A stretch of 64,000 nt of DNA from Nocardia aobensis NBRC 100429 (GCF_000308375.1 NZ_BAFQ01000062.1:1-64000), one strand, 5' to 3'; shown: positions 16,340 to 25,406, counted from the stretch's first letter. The notes: generated by a model from the letters alone, not told the origin. Made by a program: numbers and translations.

Positions 16340-18457
16340 TCAACGGCTCTGTTCCGACGTCGACGCGCCCGCGGCGACCGGTGACGCCGACAGTTCCGAA
16401 TCGACCGGCGCCACATCCCGAATCCAGCGTCCCGGCCACCAGATCCTCGGACCGATCAGCGCGAACAGGGCGGGGATCACCAGGGTTCGGATGACGAAGG
16501 TATCGAGCAGAATTCCGACGCCGACCACGATGCCCAGCTGGGTCAGCGTGATCAGGGGAAGGACGCCGAGGACGGCGAACACTGCCGCCAGCACGATTCC
16601 GGCGCTGGTGATCACCCCGCCTGTGGAGCCGACCGCGCGGACGATGCCGCCGGTCACGCCGTGGCCGGGCGTCTCCTCGCGCGCTCGCGTCACCAGGAAG
16701 ATCGTGTAATCGACACCGAGCGCCACCAGGAACAGGAAGGCGAACAGCGGCACGTTGGTGTCCAATGCCGGGAACCCGAAAACGTAAGTGCTGAGCAGGC
16801 TTCCGATCCCCAGCGCGGCCAGGGCGCTGAGCACCGTGACCGCCACCAGCAGTATCGCGGCCGGCAGTGCCCGCAACAGCACCAGCAGCACCAGCAGGAC
16901 GACCACCAGAATGAGCGGAATGATCACGTGCTGATCGCGCCGGGCCGCGTCCCGGGTGTCCATGGCGACGGCGTCGGAGCCGCCGACCAGCGCCTCGGCG
17001 CCGGGCACCGAGGACAGTGCGGTGCGCAGGCGACTCACATCGGCGAATGCGGCGTCGGAGGCCGGTGGCGCGTCCAGGATCACCGACCAGCGCGTCGACC
17101 CGTTGTCCGACACGCCGGCGGGGGTCGCGCGCACGACGCCCGGGGTGCCGTCGAGGACCGCCTGCACCCGCTGCGCGGTTTCGGTGCGCGCCAGCACTAT
17201 CGCGGGATCGCTTGCGCCGGAGGAGAAATGCTCGCTGACAGCCCGCAGGCCGTCGACCGATTCCGCGTGTACGCGGAACTGCTCGGACTGCGCGAGGCCG
17301 ACATGAGCGAACGGCAGCGCGGCGGCACAGGCGGCCGCGACCACCAGGAAGACGCCGGCCACCGTCGCCGGTCGCCGGACGACCTTTTCCGCGACGGTAT
17401 GCCAGGCGCCGGAGGTCGCGGTGTCATGACCGTCGACTCGGGGAATGAACGGCCAGAACACCTTTCGTCCACACAGGGCCAGCGCGGGAGGCAGCGCGAC
17501 CAGGACGAAGACCGCAGCGATCACCAGCCCCAGTGCACCGAACGCGCCCAGGCCGCGGGTATTGGGGAGCAGCGCGAGCAGCAATATCAACAGGGCCAGC
17601 ACAACCGTCAGGTTGCTGGCGAGCACCGCGGGCCCGGCTCGCCGCGCGGCGATCCGCAGCGCGGCCCGATGGTCCTCGGTCCGATACAACTCGTCGCGAT
17701 AGCGAGACACCAGCAGCAACGCATAGTTCGTGCCGGCCCCGAATACCAGCACGCTGGTGATTCCCGCGGTCGAACCGTCGAACGTCAGACCACTCACCTG
17801 GGCGAGCGCGTTTCCCGCCGCGGAGGCGACCCGGTCGGCGACCGCCACCACCGACAGCGGAATCAACCACAGCACCGGGGAACGGTAGGTCGCTATCAGC
17901 AGCACCATCACCACGGCGGCGGTGACCGCGAGCAACAGGGTGTTGGCGCCGGAGAAGGAGTCGGCGATATCGGCGCCGAAGGCCGGGCCGCCGGTGATGC
18001 GCACCTGCAGATCGGCGGGTGCGCCGGCCCGCGCGGCCGCACGCAATTCATCGATACGGTCGGTCAGGGCGAAGCCGTTCAGCTCGGACGGAATCGGAGT
18101 CTGCCCGAGTGCGGCGCGCTGGTCGGGCGACAGCACGAGACCCGGCCCACTCGCGCCGGAACGAATCCGGGCCAGCGCCGCCTCGGCCTGCGCTCGGTCG
18201 CCGGGGGTGAGGACTTCGCCGTCGGCGCGGGTGACGATCAGGACCGCCGCCGCCGAATCCCCGCCGGGAAACTGCCGCAGCAACCGCTGCACCTGCGCGG
18301 ATTCGGCGTCGTCCGGTAACGAGTTCGGTGCCGAGCCACCCGACTCGCCCCCACCGGACAGGCCGAGGACCGCGACGGCGGCGACCACCATCGCCGCGAG
18401 GATGATCCACCCTCTCCGTCCGGAGACGATCCGCGCATATCGGTCCCATCCGCCCAT
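16340..18457 (-). CDS. MMPL/RND family transporter
   Basis: The 705-residue membrane protein has the duplicated MMPL layout: one helix near residue 20, an extracytoplasmic domain (about 40-185), five helices, a second extracytoplasmic domain (about 375-520) and five more helices. FGAGTNYALLLVSRYRDEL and GVDYTIFLVTRAREE are the proton-relay segments of the two halves. Members export lipids or drugs, driven by the proton gradient. The MarR gene is divergent and a perfect operator ends only six bases before this ATG, leaving no room for a normal leader, so the mRNA may be nearly leaderless. The substrate is unknown. Confidence 0.9.
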   Translation of the reverse strand: MGGWDRYARIVSGRRGWIILAAMVVAAVAVLGLSGGGESGGSAPNSLPDDAESAQVQRLLRQFPGGDSAAAVLIVTRADGEVLTPGDRAQAEAALARIRSGASGPGLVLSPDQRAALGQTPIPSELNGFALTDRIDELRAAARAGAPADLQVRITGGPAFGADIADSFSGANTLLLAVTAAVVMVLLIATYRSPVLWLIPLSVVAVADRVASAAGNALAQVSGLTFDGSTAGITSVLVFGAGTNYALLLVSRYRDELYRTEDHRAALRIAARRAGPAVLASNLTVVLALLILLLALLPNTRGLGAFGALGLVIAAVFVLVALPPALALCGRKVFWPFIPRVDGHDTATSGAWHTVAEKVVRRPATVAGVFLVVAAACAAALPFAHVGLAQSEQFRVHAESVDGLRAVSEHFSSGASDPAIVLARTETAQRVQAVLDGTPGVVRATPAGVSDNGSTRWSVILDAPPASDAAFADVSRLRTALSSVPGAEALVGGSDAVAMDTRDAARRDQHVIIPLILVVVLLVLLVLLRALPAAILLVAVTVLSALAALGIGSLLSTYVFGFPALDTNVPLFAFLFLVALGVDYTIFLVTRAREETPGHGVTGGIVRAVGSTGGVITSAGIVLAAVFAVLGVLPLITLTQLGIVVGVGILLDTFVIRTLVIPALFALIGPRIWWPGRWIRDVAPVDSELSASPVAAGASTSEQSR

Positions 18458-18462
18458 CCCGG

Positions 18463-18487
18463 AACTATTTCAGAAACTGAAATAGTT
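18463..18487. promoter_or_regulatory. Probable MarR operator
   Basis: A perfect inverted repeat with 11-bp arms, AACTATTTCAG and CTGAAATAGTT, and a 3-base centre AAA lies in the 99-bp space between the MMPL start and the MarR start. Its size suits a MarR dimer. It probably controls both genes. Confidence 0.82.
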
Positions 18488-18556
18488 TGCAAAGGGTTCG
18501 CCCCTCGGTCCGATTACCCTGTGTGCACGCCCACCGGCGGGAGAAGGGAGACAGAG

Positions 18557-19078
18557 GTGACCGAGCGCTCGACCGACGCGGCGCCCATCGAGCGCGACCG
18601 CGACGAACTCGAGACGGCGATCGCCCGCGACATCCGCGCGCTCAGCGCCGTCTCGGATCAGATCTCGCACCTCTTCGCCCATTCGAACGATCTGCGCCCC
18701 AACGACTTCCGCGCCCTCATGCATATCGCCACCGCCGACGCGGAAGGAACGCCCCTGACCGCCGGACGACTCGGGGCGCTGCTGGGCGTCTCCCCCGGCG
18801 CGATCACCTACTTGATCGAGCGCATGATCGAGTCGGGCCATATCGAACGCGAAGCCGACGACACCGACAAACGCCGTGTGCTACTGCACTACAGCGACCA
18901 CGGCATGACCGTGGCCGCGGGCTTCTTCACCCCCATCGGCATACAAACCCGAGCCGCACTCGCCGACCTCCCCGACTCCGACCTGCAGGCCACCCACCGC
19001 GTACTGACCGCCATAGTCGGCGCTCTACGCGACCACAGCGCGGCGATCACTTCCGAGCGACCACACGCAGAACGATAA
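18557..19078 (+). CDS. MarR family transcriptional regulator
   Basis: The 173-residue protein has the winged helix of MarR: LRPNDFRALMHIATADAEG, LTAGRLGALLGVSPGAITYLIERMIESGHIERE and the wing DDTDKRRVLLHYSDHG. The GTG at 18557 is preferred because GAAGGGAG stands about seven bases before it; the frame is open to 18521. It is divergent from the MMPL exporter and shares its 25-bp operator, so it most likely represses that exporter until a ligand binds. Confidence 0.9.
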   Translation: MTERSTDAAPIERDRDELETAIARDIRALSAVSDQISHLFAHSNDLRPNDFRALMHIATADAEGTPLTAGRLGALLGVSPGAITYLIERMIESGHIEREADDTDKRRVLLHYSDHGMTVAAGFFTPIGIQTRAALADLPDSDLQATHRVLTAIVGALRDHSAAITSERPHAER

Positions 19079-19089
19079 GACGCCTGCAT

Positions 19090-20331
19090 CTACGCTCGAC
19101 CAGCGGCCAAGCCGCGGCCCACCTTGCGAATACCCTCGGCGCAGATTGCGACCTTCTCCAGAACTGAATCCTCGGACACGACCGAAGGGACGAAGAATTT
19201 CACTGCCTGGCCGGTGATTCGCAACGAGTTCGAAAAGCCATGTCCGTTCTGCCCGAACCCTGCATCCTGGACCAGTGGGTAATGGTGCATCGAACGCATC
19301 TGAAGGGGAACATCCGCTATCTGGATGTTCTCCGCGCGGAGCGCAGCCACGAACTGTTCACGCGGATAACCACATTCCGCAGGATCGAACAAAGCCACCA
19401 GGCTGTAGTACGAGTGCCTCGTCGAGCCGGTCGATCTGCTGAGTACGCGCACTCCCGGCAATTCGTTCAAAGCGGCACAGATCATATCTGCCGGTTCCTG
19501 TCTGGCATCCACAAGCGCAGCAAGGTCATCCAACTGCGCGAGCGCCATCGCCAAAGCCAGTGGATGCGCACGGTACTTCAGACCGGTACCGGTGAATGCA
19601 TACCTGGCATTGCTCGAGTCCGGCCGGATACCCTGCACAGCGCGCTGGTTGAAATGTCCGAGCAACAAAGCGCGTTCGAAGATGTCCTCGTTATTCGTTG
19701 CCAGCACACCACCTTCGCCCGCGCACAAGGTCTTCTTCGCCTGCATGCTCCACGCCGCACCGTCTCCGAAAGAACCGACCACACGCTCACCGATCCTGCT
19801 GTCGTAGGCGTGTGAACAGTCCTCGAACAACAACAGCCCGCGGTCGTCGCAAATTCGGCGAAGAGTCACGACGTCGGCCGGCTGACCCCACATGTGCGTA
19901 GCCACAACGGCCTTGGTCCTGCCGGTACACGCACTGTCGATCTGCGCCACATCGATGGTGCCATCTGCGGTCGAGTCGACCAACACCAAACGCACCCCCA
20001 GGTGCAGCAACGGCGTGATGGTGGCGAAAAACCCGTAGTCGGAGCAGATGACCTCATCACCCGCCCCGAGTCGAGAACCGTAGTACAACGAATGTAACGC
20101 CGCTGTTCCGGAACACACAGCGAGCGTTCTCGTCTGCGACGAGTAGCACGCGAAGGCATCCTCGAAACGACCGACAATGCCACTCCGGTCGTACAGCGAA
20201 GTAGCCTCGCGCAACTGCGTTACGACAGCCGATGCGATGCGGTCCGTCATGACAGGCCATTCAAACCGGATCGGAGACGACGCCAGCGGTGGACCACCCT
20301 GAATCGCTAGCCGACTTGAATCAACTGTCAT
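19090..20331 (-). CDS. DegT/DnrJ/EryC1/StrS-type PLP aminotransferase
   Basis: This 413-residue protein is a sugar-type aminotransferase. From the ATG at 20331, the PLP phosphate loop is CSGTAALH (about 73-80), the ring-binding Asp is D171 in FEDCSHA, and the Schiff-base Lys is probably K200, four residues before GEGG. Relatives aminate keto-sugars with glutamate or glutamine, or act as AHBA synthases. The start overlaps the oxidoreductase stop by 11 bases; the frame is open to 20418 but that lies inside the neighbour. A dehydrogenase plus DegT pair is the arrangement that makes 3-amino-sugars in the ntd (kanosamine) pathway. The codons are less GC-rich than in flanking genes. Confidence 0.88.
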   Translation of the reverse strand: MTVDSSRLAIQGGPPLASSPIRFEWPVMTDRIASAVVTQLREATSLYDRSGIVGRFEDAFACYSSQTRTLAVCSGTAALHSLYYGSRLGAGDEVICSDYGFFATITPLLHLGVRLVLVDSTADGTIDVAQIDSACTGRTKAVVATHMWGQPADVVTLRRICDDRGLLLFEDCSHAYDSRIGERVVGSFGDGAAWSMQAKKTLCAGEGGVLATNNEDIFERALLLGHFNQRAVQGIRPDSSNARYAFTGTGLKYRAHPLALAMALAQLDDLAALVDARQEPADMICAALNELPGVRVLSRSTGSTRHSYYSLVALFDPAECGYPREQFVAALRAENIQIADVPLQMRSMHHYPLVQDAGFGQNGHGFSNSLRITGQAVKFFVPSVVSEDSVLEKVAICAEGIRKVGRGLAAGRA

Positions 20332-21295
20332 AGCAGGGTACCTCGCGCGCCGAGTCGGAGTGGCGGTAGAGAGACTCGATGAGGGCGAGCACCGATTCCT
20401 GTTCATACAATGCAGCACGCCAGTTTCCCTGGCCGGTCAGGAATCCCGCTTCTACGAGGTCTCGGATCTGTACGAGTACCGGATCACTCACAGCATGCGC
20501 AGATGCTCGTGCCGGCACCACGGGGACGGAACTCCATCCACCAGGGCCGGGGGCGGCACCATCCCGGACCATTAGTCGCCTTCTGGACTCCCGTCTCGAC
20601 CAAGCACCCAGCAGCAGTTGGACTCGGATTCCGGTCGATGCGTACTCCAGGGAAATGCGCGCTTCTCGCTCGCACGCGCGTGCTTCCGCACCTCGCGAAT
20701 CGAGCACGGCATGAGCGATGGTGGGCGTACCCAGACATAGGTTGATCAGATCAAAGTAGTGGTAACCGAGGTCGATCAATACCCCACCACCGCTTCGACT
20801 ACGGTCCGTGCGCCAACCGTGCACCCCAGGATCGAACGGAACTTTGACGTCGATCATAAATTCTGCGGGCCCGTGTTGCGCGCCGAAGGCAGTTACTATT
20901 GCCATACCGAACTCACTGTGCCGCATCGACAACAACGGCGCCAAAGGCGTCTCGAAATCGATTGCCGCGCGACGTAACAACACCAGATCCGTCGCTTTGG
21001 TCACCAACGGCTTCTCGATCAGAGTAGGTACCCCCGCGCGCAGCAGGGCTATTCCGATCGGCAGGTGCGTGTCGTGCGGAGTAGCGACCACCGCCAGATC
21101 CGGACGTACGATCCGAACTGCATCTGCAAGATTCTCGAATACCGGTACTTCCATCACACTGCGTTGCAGACTCCACGCCCTGTGCCGCTCCTCCACAATC
21201 GCTACGACTGCCATGTCGGCCATAGCCGCCATCGCCGGATAGTACGTTTCCAAGCCCCGTTTTCCGGCGCCGACGAGGAGGACACCGATGTTCAT
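20321..21295 (-). CDS. Gfo/Idh/MocA family oxidoreductase
   Basis: The 324-residue protein begins with the NAD(P)-binding strand and VGAGKRG (residues 8-14). The catalytic-lysine motif EKP is at 94-96 and the conserved GYHYFDL helix follows later. The family oxidises sugar or inositol hydroxyls. The ATG at 21295 overlaps the stop of the TIR-TPR-ThiL gene by four bases (ATGA) and the end overlaps the aminotransferase start, so the three are translationally coupled. It most likely makes the keto group that the DegT enzyme aminates; that is inference from gene pairing. Confidence 0.88.
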   Translation of the reverse strand: MNIGVLLVGAGKRGLETYYPAMAAMADMAVVAIVEERHRAWSLQRSVMEVPVFENLADAVRIVRPDLAVVATPHDTHLPIGIALLRAGVPTLIEKPLVTKATDLVLLRRAAIDFETPLAPLLSMRHSEFGMAIVTAFGAQHGPAEFMIDVKVPFDPGVHGWRTDRSRSGGGVLIDLGYHYFDLINLCLGTPTIAHAVLDSRGAEARACEREARISLEYASTGIRVQLLLGAWSRRESRRRLMVRDGAAPGPGGWSSVPVVPARASAHAVSDPVLVQIRDLVEAGFLTGQGNWRAALYEQESVLALIESLYRHSDSAREVPCYDS

Positions 21296-24200
21296 CGCTC
21301 TGCACTGCCCGGAGACTTGTTCATGATCTGGCGGGTTGCGTCCCGCGCAAATTCAAGCCAGTCGCGAGCGCGAAGTTCGTAGGGATGTGCGACGAACTTC
21401 TCATCCGTAAAGAACGGCAGAATGTGAGCGCCGCCGTCATTCGCAATGAGGCGAATTCCGTCGTGTGACCATTCACCGCGAGAAACTACTCGACCGATCA
21501 CTGCTGCCGACGGATATTCGCTAGCGACTTTCGGGGCGGCGAGAGCTTCGAACTCCGCCGCCCTTTCGGGTTGTACGGTTACCAATACCTCCCAATCGTG
21601 GCCGGCATTCATCGCGAACAGAAAAGGGGCGATACCCAGTTCGGCAGCCAGCCGACGGACGTCATCATTGATCAAGCGATCCAGCCTGCTCACGTCGATC
21701 TCCAATCCGACGCCGGACGCCTCACCGACGAGCTGAGCGCACGCCAGCAGACCGTCGCTGGTATCGATGGCCGCCGTCGCGATATTTCGATTCGCGATCT
21801 CGCGCATGATGTCGACGGCCAGACCGAGGTCGTTGAATTTTGCATTCCGATCGACGAGCGGCCTCGTCGCTGCCTTCATCCGCTCGGAGAGGTGGGGAAG
21901 CAACTCGTGCGCCCATCGGGTGCCCAACCCGTTTACTACTCCGTCGGCGCCGGCGGAAAGGGTGAGAACCACCGCGTCACCCACCCGCGCCCCAGAGCGG
22001 CGCAAGGCTCCCCCACGCGGAATCTTGCCAACTACGGTGGTGGTGAGACTGTCGGCCGGACGTTCTTTGAGGTCGCCGCCGATCACCGCCGCGCCGAACT
22101 TCGCGGCTTCCATGGCGACCGCTTGGAGGAGCGCGCGTGTCCACGACGCGGCGGTGGTGCGCTGAAGGTGCAGATTGAGCAAAATTCCAAGCGGCTCGCC
22201 GCCCATCGCAATGATGTCGGACAGCGAGCTGACGACAGCGAACCGGGCAGCGTAGTGAGCCGATTCCAGATCGCTGGTACGCAACAGCGCGGGCGGCACA
22301 GAGTCGGTCGAGACGGCGAAATCCTCGGTGGGACTTATCCGCAATATGGCGGCATCGTCACCAACGCTCAACACGATGTTGTCGGAATTCATCCGGTGGC
22401 GGCTGATGAGTCCGTGGGCGATCCAGTTATGTACCGAAAATTCGCCGACTCCGGTCATCTCGATATCATCATCTATTTGATTCGGCAAAACCATATTGTG
22501 AGTAAGGTGCGCCATCTCGGCACGAATTGCCGCCTGGGCTACCTTATGGTCGTTGTCACCGAGGGAGCCCAGCGTTTCGGTGAGTAGCCGCATAGCCCCG
22601 TCTAGGTCGCCGATATGCGCGAGACAGCGGGCGACGAGACGGGCAGAGTTCGCAGCTTCCGGCACCTTGCCGAGCCGGTTGAACTCACGTTGCGCGAACT
22701 CGTAGCGGTCCATCGCCTCAGGCGAATTGCCGAGAGAATACTCCAGATCTCCCATACCTGCAGTAACCCGGGCAATCATATAGTCGTGCCCCCGCCGTTC
22801 CCCGACACGAAGTACTTTCCGCAGAGTCGGGCGCAACATACCCACCTGCGTATCACTGTGACTAGAGAAATCCATTTCGAGCCGCACAATCGATTCGAGG
22901 ACACCAGCCAATCGAATCGGGTTGTCGTATTGCTGCAGCTGCTTATAGCTGGATTGAAGGATATCTTTCGCGGATTCGTAGTCATGATCGATCGCGTAAT
23001 TTACGCGAGCCAATTGGTACGCGATTACGCTGGTGAGATACCCTGCGGAACGCATATTCACAGGACGGGTCTCTTCCAGCGCGCGATTGAGCAGTCGCTG
23101 TGCGGAATCGAGGTTTCCTGCTCGCCGCTCCAGAGTGGCGAGCTCGCGCAGGCAGTCGGCGTGCAGCATCCTGCGAGCACCCGAGGAGGGTATCCGAGAC
23201 TTCAGCAATGCCGTATCTCGCAGGTCTTCGGAATAGTGGGACGCGCGCTGGAGATGCTCTCGCGCCGAGGAATACCGTCCCTGTTCTTTATGAATCATCC
23301 CCAACAGCCGGTGAGTGCAGATGATCATCGGCCAATCGGATGCTGCCAGGCATTTCGCCAGAATCGTTTCGCCTCGCCCGACGGCTCCATAGACTCGGCC
23401 GAGCTCGAACTCCAGCGATAACAGATCCAAGCTGATCGCCAGCGTAGTGGAGGTCTCTTGGGCGATCATCTCGGTCAAGGGTTCCGCGGTGAGCACTTCG
23501 AGCGCGGTTGTCCAGTCACCCACGAAACGCCGGACCGCCGCATAGGCCAGGACCGTAGCAAGGCGATGTTCATGCATTGGTGGCATTTCGTAGACCGCAA
23601 ATCGGTATGCCTCCTCGGCCGCTCTGGCCGCCGCCCGATCGAGGCAGAATTTATCAGCGAGCAGATGAAAGGGAGTACCGTCGTTCAACCTGAGGGAGCG
23701 TTCGGTCAGGTCGGTGTCGATGGCGGCGTCGAACCGCCGTCGCGGTTGACGATGCTGAGGTCTACGGTGCCGCGCCAGCCCGCTCGTCACCGCACCGTTC
23801 AGTTCGAGCACCGACGCCCCCGCCGGCGGCGGATGCCCGTTCGCCAATGTCAAATAGATCACTGCCTGGACCCGCGTTACCGCATTTCGCAGCACCTGCG
23901 CTATTTCTGGGCTTTCTCTCGCCGCCGACGTCCACAGCACGGCTACTGCGCCATCCTCGCCACCCGCCGACGTGGCGACGCCGGCACTGTAATACTTGAC
24001 ATCATCGACACCCAATTTCACCAATCGCTCGTGCACTGTGTCGACGAGATAGCTGTCCTCCCAGTCGTACACGACGGTGAAATCGGCCGAGCTTATACTT
24101 TCGACCTCAACCTGGGCTTGTTTCCGCGCCGGATGGCGATAGTTTTCGCGAATAGCCGCTACCAATTTGTCGAACGAGTTCGGGGTCATTTCGAGGCGAA

Positions 24201-24558
24201 AATAAGTACGCCCCTTGATCACTCGCAGAAGATCTTTACCTGCCTCTGTTTCGGGCTCGGGGTCGGCGCCGATCACAATAGGTATCAGGTTGCTGTCACG
24301 ATTCGCCAGAGTTGTCGACACCTCGATTTCCGTAAAGTGTCGGTCGAGATATTGAGAGGACACGAGGGCGAGTACGACCGTCGCTCGATGCAGCGCTCTT
24401 CCGATGTTGACCATCACGGAACGACCAGGCTCGAACTCATCGTCCATGATTACGTCGATGCCGCGTGAGGCCAGTTCCGCGCGGACTGCCATCGCCCTGC
24501 TCCGCTCCGATCCGGCGTAGCTGAGAAACACCTGCGGCGCGGTGACCGTGTCGACCAT
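21292..24558 (-). CDS. TIR-TPR-ThiL-like fusion protein
   Basis: The 1088-residue protein has four parts. Residues 8-130 are a TIR domain (VFLSYAGSERSRA, DEFEPGRS) with a likely catalytic Glu79 in SSQYLDRHFTEIE. Residues 145-265 look like a second alpha/beta domain without clear active-site residues. Residues 300-690 are helical repeats of TPR type. Residues 701-1050 are a whole ThiL/PurM-like kinase: VGEF, VGDDAA, STDS, SLSDIIAMGGEP, IGGDL, RSGARVGDAV, AIDTSDGL and GHDWEVLV correspond in order to thiamine-phosphate kinase motifs. TIR domains of this type often cleave NAD. AGAGAGG precedes the ATG. The role is unknown; signalling or defence is inferred. Confidence 0.9.
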   Translation of the reverse strand: MVDTVTAPQVFLSYAGSERSRAMAVRAELASRGIDVIMDDEFEPGRSVMVNIGRALHRATVVLALVSSQYLDRHFTEIEVSTTLANRDSNLIPIVIGADPEPETEAGKDLLRVIKGRTYFRLEMTPNSFDKLVAAIRENYRHPARKQAQVEVESISSADFTVVYDWEDSYLVDTVHERLVKLGVDDVKYYSAGVATSAGGEDGAVAVLWTSAARESPEIAQVLRNAVTRVQAVIYLTLANGHPPPAGASVLELNGAVTSGLARHRRPQHRQPRRRFDAAIDTDLTERSLRLNDGTPFHLLADKFCLDRAAARAAEEAYRFAVYEMPPMHEHRLATVLAYAAVRRFVGDWTTALEVLTAEPLTEMIAQETSTTLAISLDLLSLEFELGRVYGAVGRGETILAKCLAASDWPMIICTHRLLGMIHKEQGRYSSAREHLQRASHYSEDLRDTALLKSRIPSSGARRMLHADCLRELATLERRAGNLDSAQRLLNRALEETRPVNMRSAGYLTSVIAYQLARVNYAIDHDYESAKDILQSSYKQLQQYDNPIRLAGVLESIVRLEMDFSSHSDTQVGMLRPTLRKVLRVGERRGHDYMIARVTAGMGDLEYSLGNSPEAMDRYEFAQREFNRLGKVPEAANSARLVARCLAHIGDLDGAMRLLTETLGSLGDNDHKVAQAAIRAEMAHLTHNMVLPNQIDDDIEMTGVGEFSVHNWIAHGLISRHRMNSDNIVLSVGDDAAILRISPTEDFAVSTDSVPPALLRTSDLESAHYAARFAVVSSLSDIIAMGGEPLGILLNLHLQRTTAASWTRALLQAVAMEAAKFGAAVIGGDLKERPADSLTTTVVGKIPRGGALRRSGARVGDAVVLTLSAGADGVVNGLGTRWAHELLPHLSERMKAATRPLVDRNAKFNDLGLAVDIMREIANRNIATAAIDTSDGLLACAQLVGEASGVGLEIDVSRLDRLINDDVRRLAAELGIAPFLFAMNAGHDWEVLVTVQPERAAEFEALAAPKVASEYPSAAVIGRVVSRGEWSHDGIRLIANDGGAHILPFFTDEKFVAHPYELRARDWLEFARDATRQIMNKSPGSAER

Positions 24559-24717
24559 TTATTGCCTCTCTGCCGGTTTTTCCTGACCCATTGGCGAGCA
24601 ACCATCGTAATGCGAGAAGTTCAATAATATCTGCACAGGCACTTGCACCTTCACCCCCGAATGGCCGGTGCCCGATACCTGACGTAGAGTCATCGGCAAA
24701 CTTCGACGAGATGAGGT

Positions 24718-25173
24718 ATGGAAAAGATGATCGACGACGGGCTGCTGCACACTCTGACGACGCAGGCCGCCACTGAGGGCATACAGCGATTGATCGTGGG
24801 TGCGGTGGTTCCTTGTGATGCCGGCGTGCTGCTTCTCAAACGTCCCGAAGGCGACTTCATGGGCGGTATCTTCGAATTGCCCAGCGGCAAAGTTGAACAC
24901 GGCGAAAGCCTGACCGAAGCGCTGGCTCGTGAAGTTCACGAGGAGAGCGGGCTGATCGTCACTGATATTCGCGGATACCTGGGTAGCTTCGATTACATAT
25001 CGGGCAGCGGCAAGAAGAGCCGGCAGTTCAATTTCGCAGTGAACGTGGACCGGACGGAACCTGTCGAGTTGTCCGAACATGACGCCTTCCTCTGGGCCGC
25101 ACCGACCGGCGACCTACCGGTCACTGATTCCGTCGAGCGAATTATTCAGGCATACCGCCGGACGTTCAGCTGA
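24718..25173 (+). CDS. Nudix hydrolase
   Basis: The Nudix box fits the consensus GX5EX7REUXEEXGU exactly at residues 57-79: G57, E63, R71-E72, E75-E76, G78, L79. The 151-residue protein thus hydrolyses a nucleoside diphosphate linked to another group, such as ADP-ribose, NADH or a nucleotide sugar; the substrate cannot be told by eye. The ATG at 24718 is the first start, but GAGG sits only one base before it, so the in-frame ATG at 24727 may be used. It is divergent from the TIR gene with a 159-bp spacer, which suggests a shared function. Confidence 0.88.
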   Translation: MEKMIDDGLLHTLTTQAATEGIQRLIVGAVVPCDAGVLLLKRPEGDFMGGIFELPSGKVEHGESLTEALAREVHEESGLIVTDIRGYLGSFDYISGSGKKSRQFNFAVNVDRTEPVELSEHDAFLWAAPTGDLPVTDSVERIIQAYRRTFS

Positions 25174-25406
25174 CGCCGCGTAGAACGATCTTCCGTCGAC
25201 GATCAACACCCCAGCCGTCGACTCGACATCCGGCATCCCGATCCCCTACCGACTCTTGCTCGATGCGGCACTGTTACCGGCACATCTTACGCCACACCGG
25301 CTGAACTTGTTGGGGCGGCGAACATTTGGCGTGCCACTTCTCGGCCAGTAGCCTATCGCTCGCGCCACCTGCCGATCGCACTTGTCCGGTAGGTCGCGCT
25401 TGTCTC
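25174..25406. other. Convergent spacer without a recognisable gene
   Basis: The 233 bases between the ends of the Nudix and HIT genes hold only short open frames of odd composition. I see no clear hairpin, repeat or RNA. The region is part of the lower-GC island. Confidence 0.5.

Noticed and set aside
16661..18319. Plus-strand frame of 552 codons opposite the MMPL gene
   Set aside because: Gln/Arg/Gly-rich shadow; the opposite strand has membrane helices and MMPL motifs.
23458..24468. Plus-strand frame of 336 codons opposite the TIR gene
   Set aside because: No family features; the minus strand carries a continuous 1088-residue product with recognisable domains.
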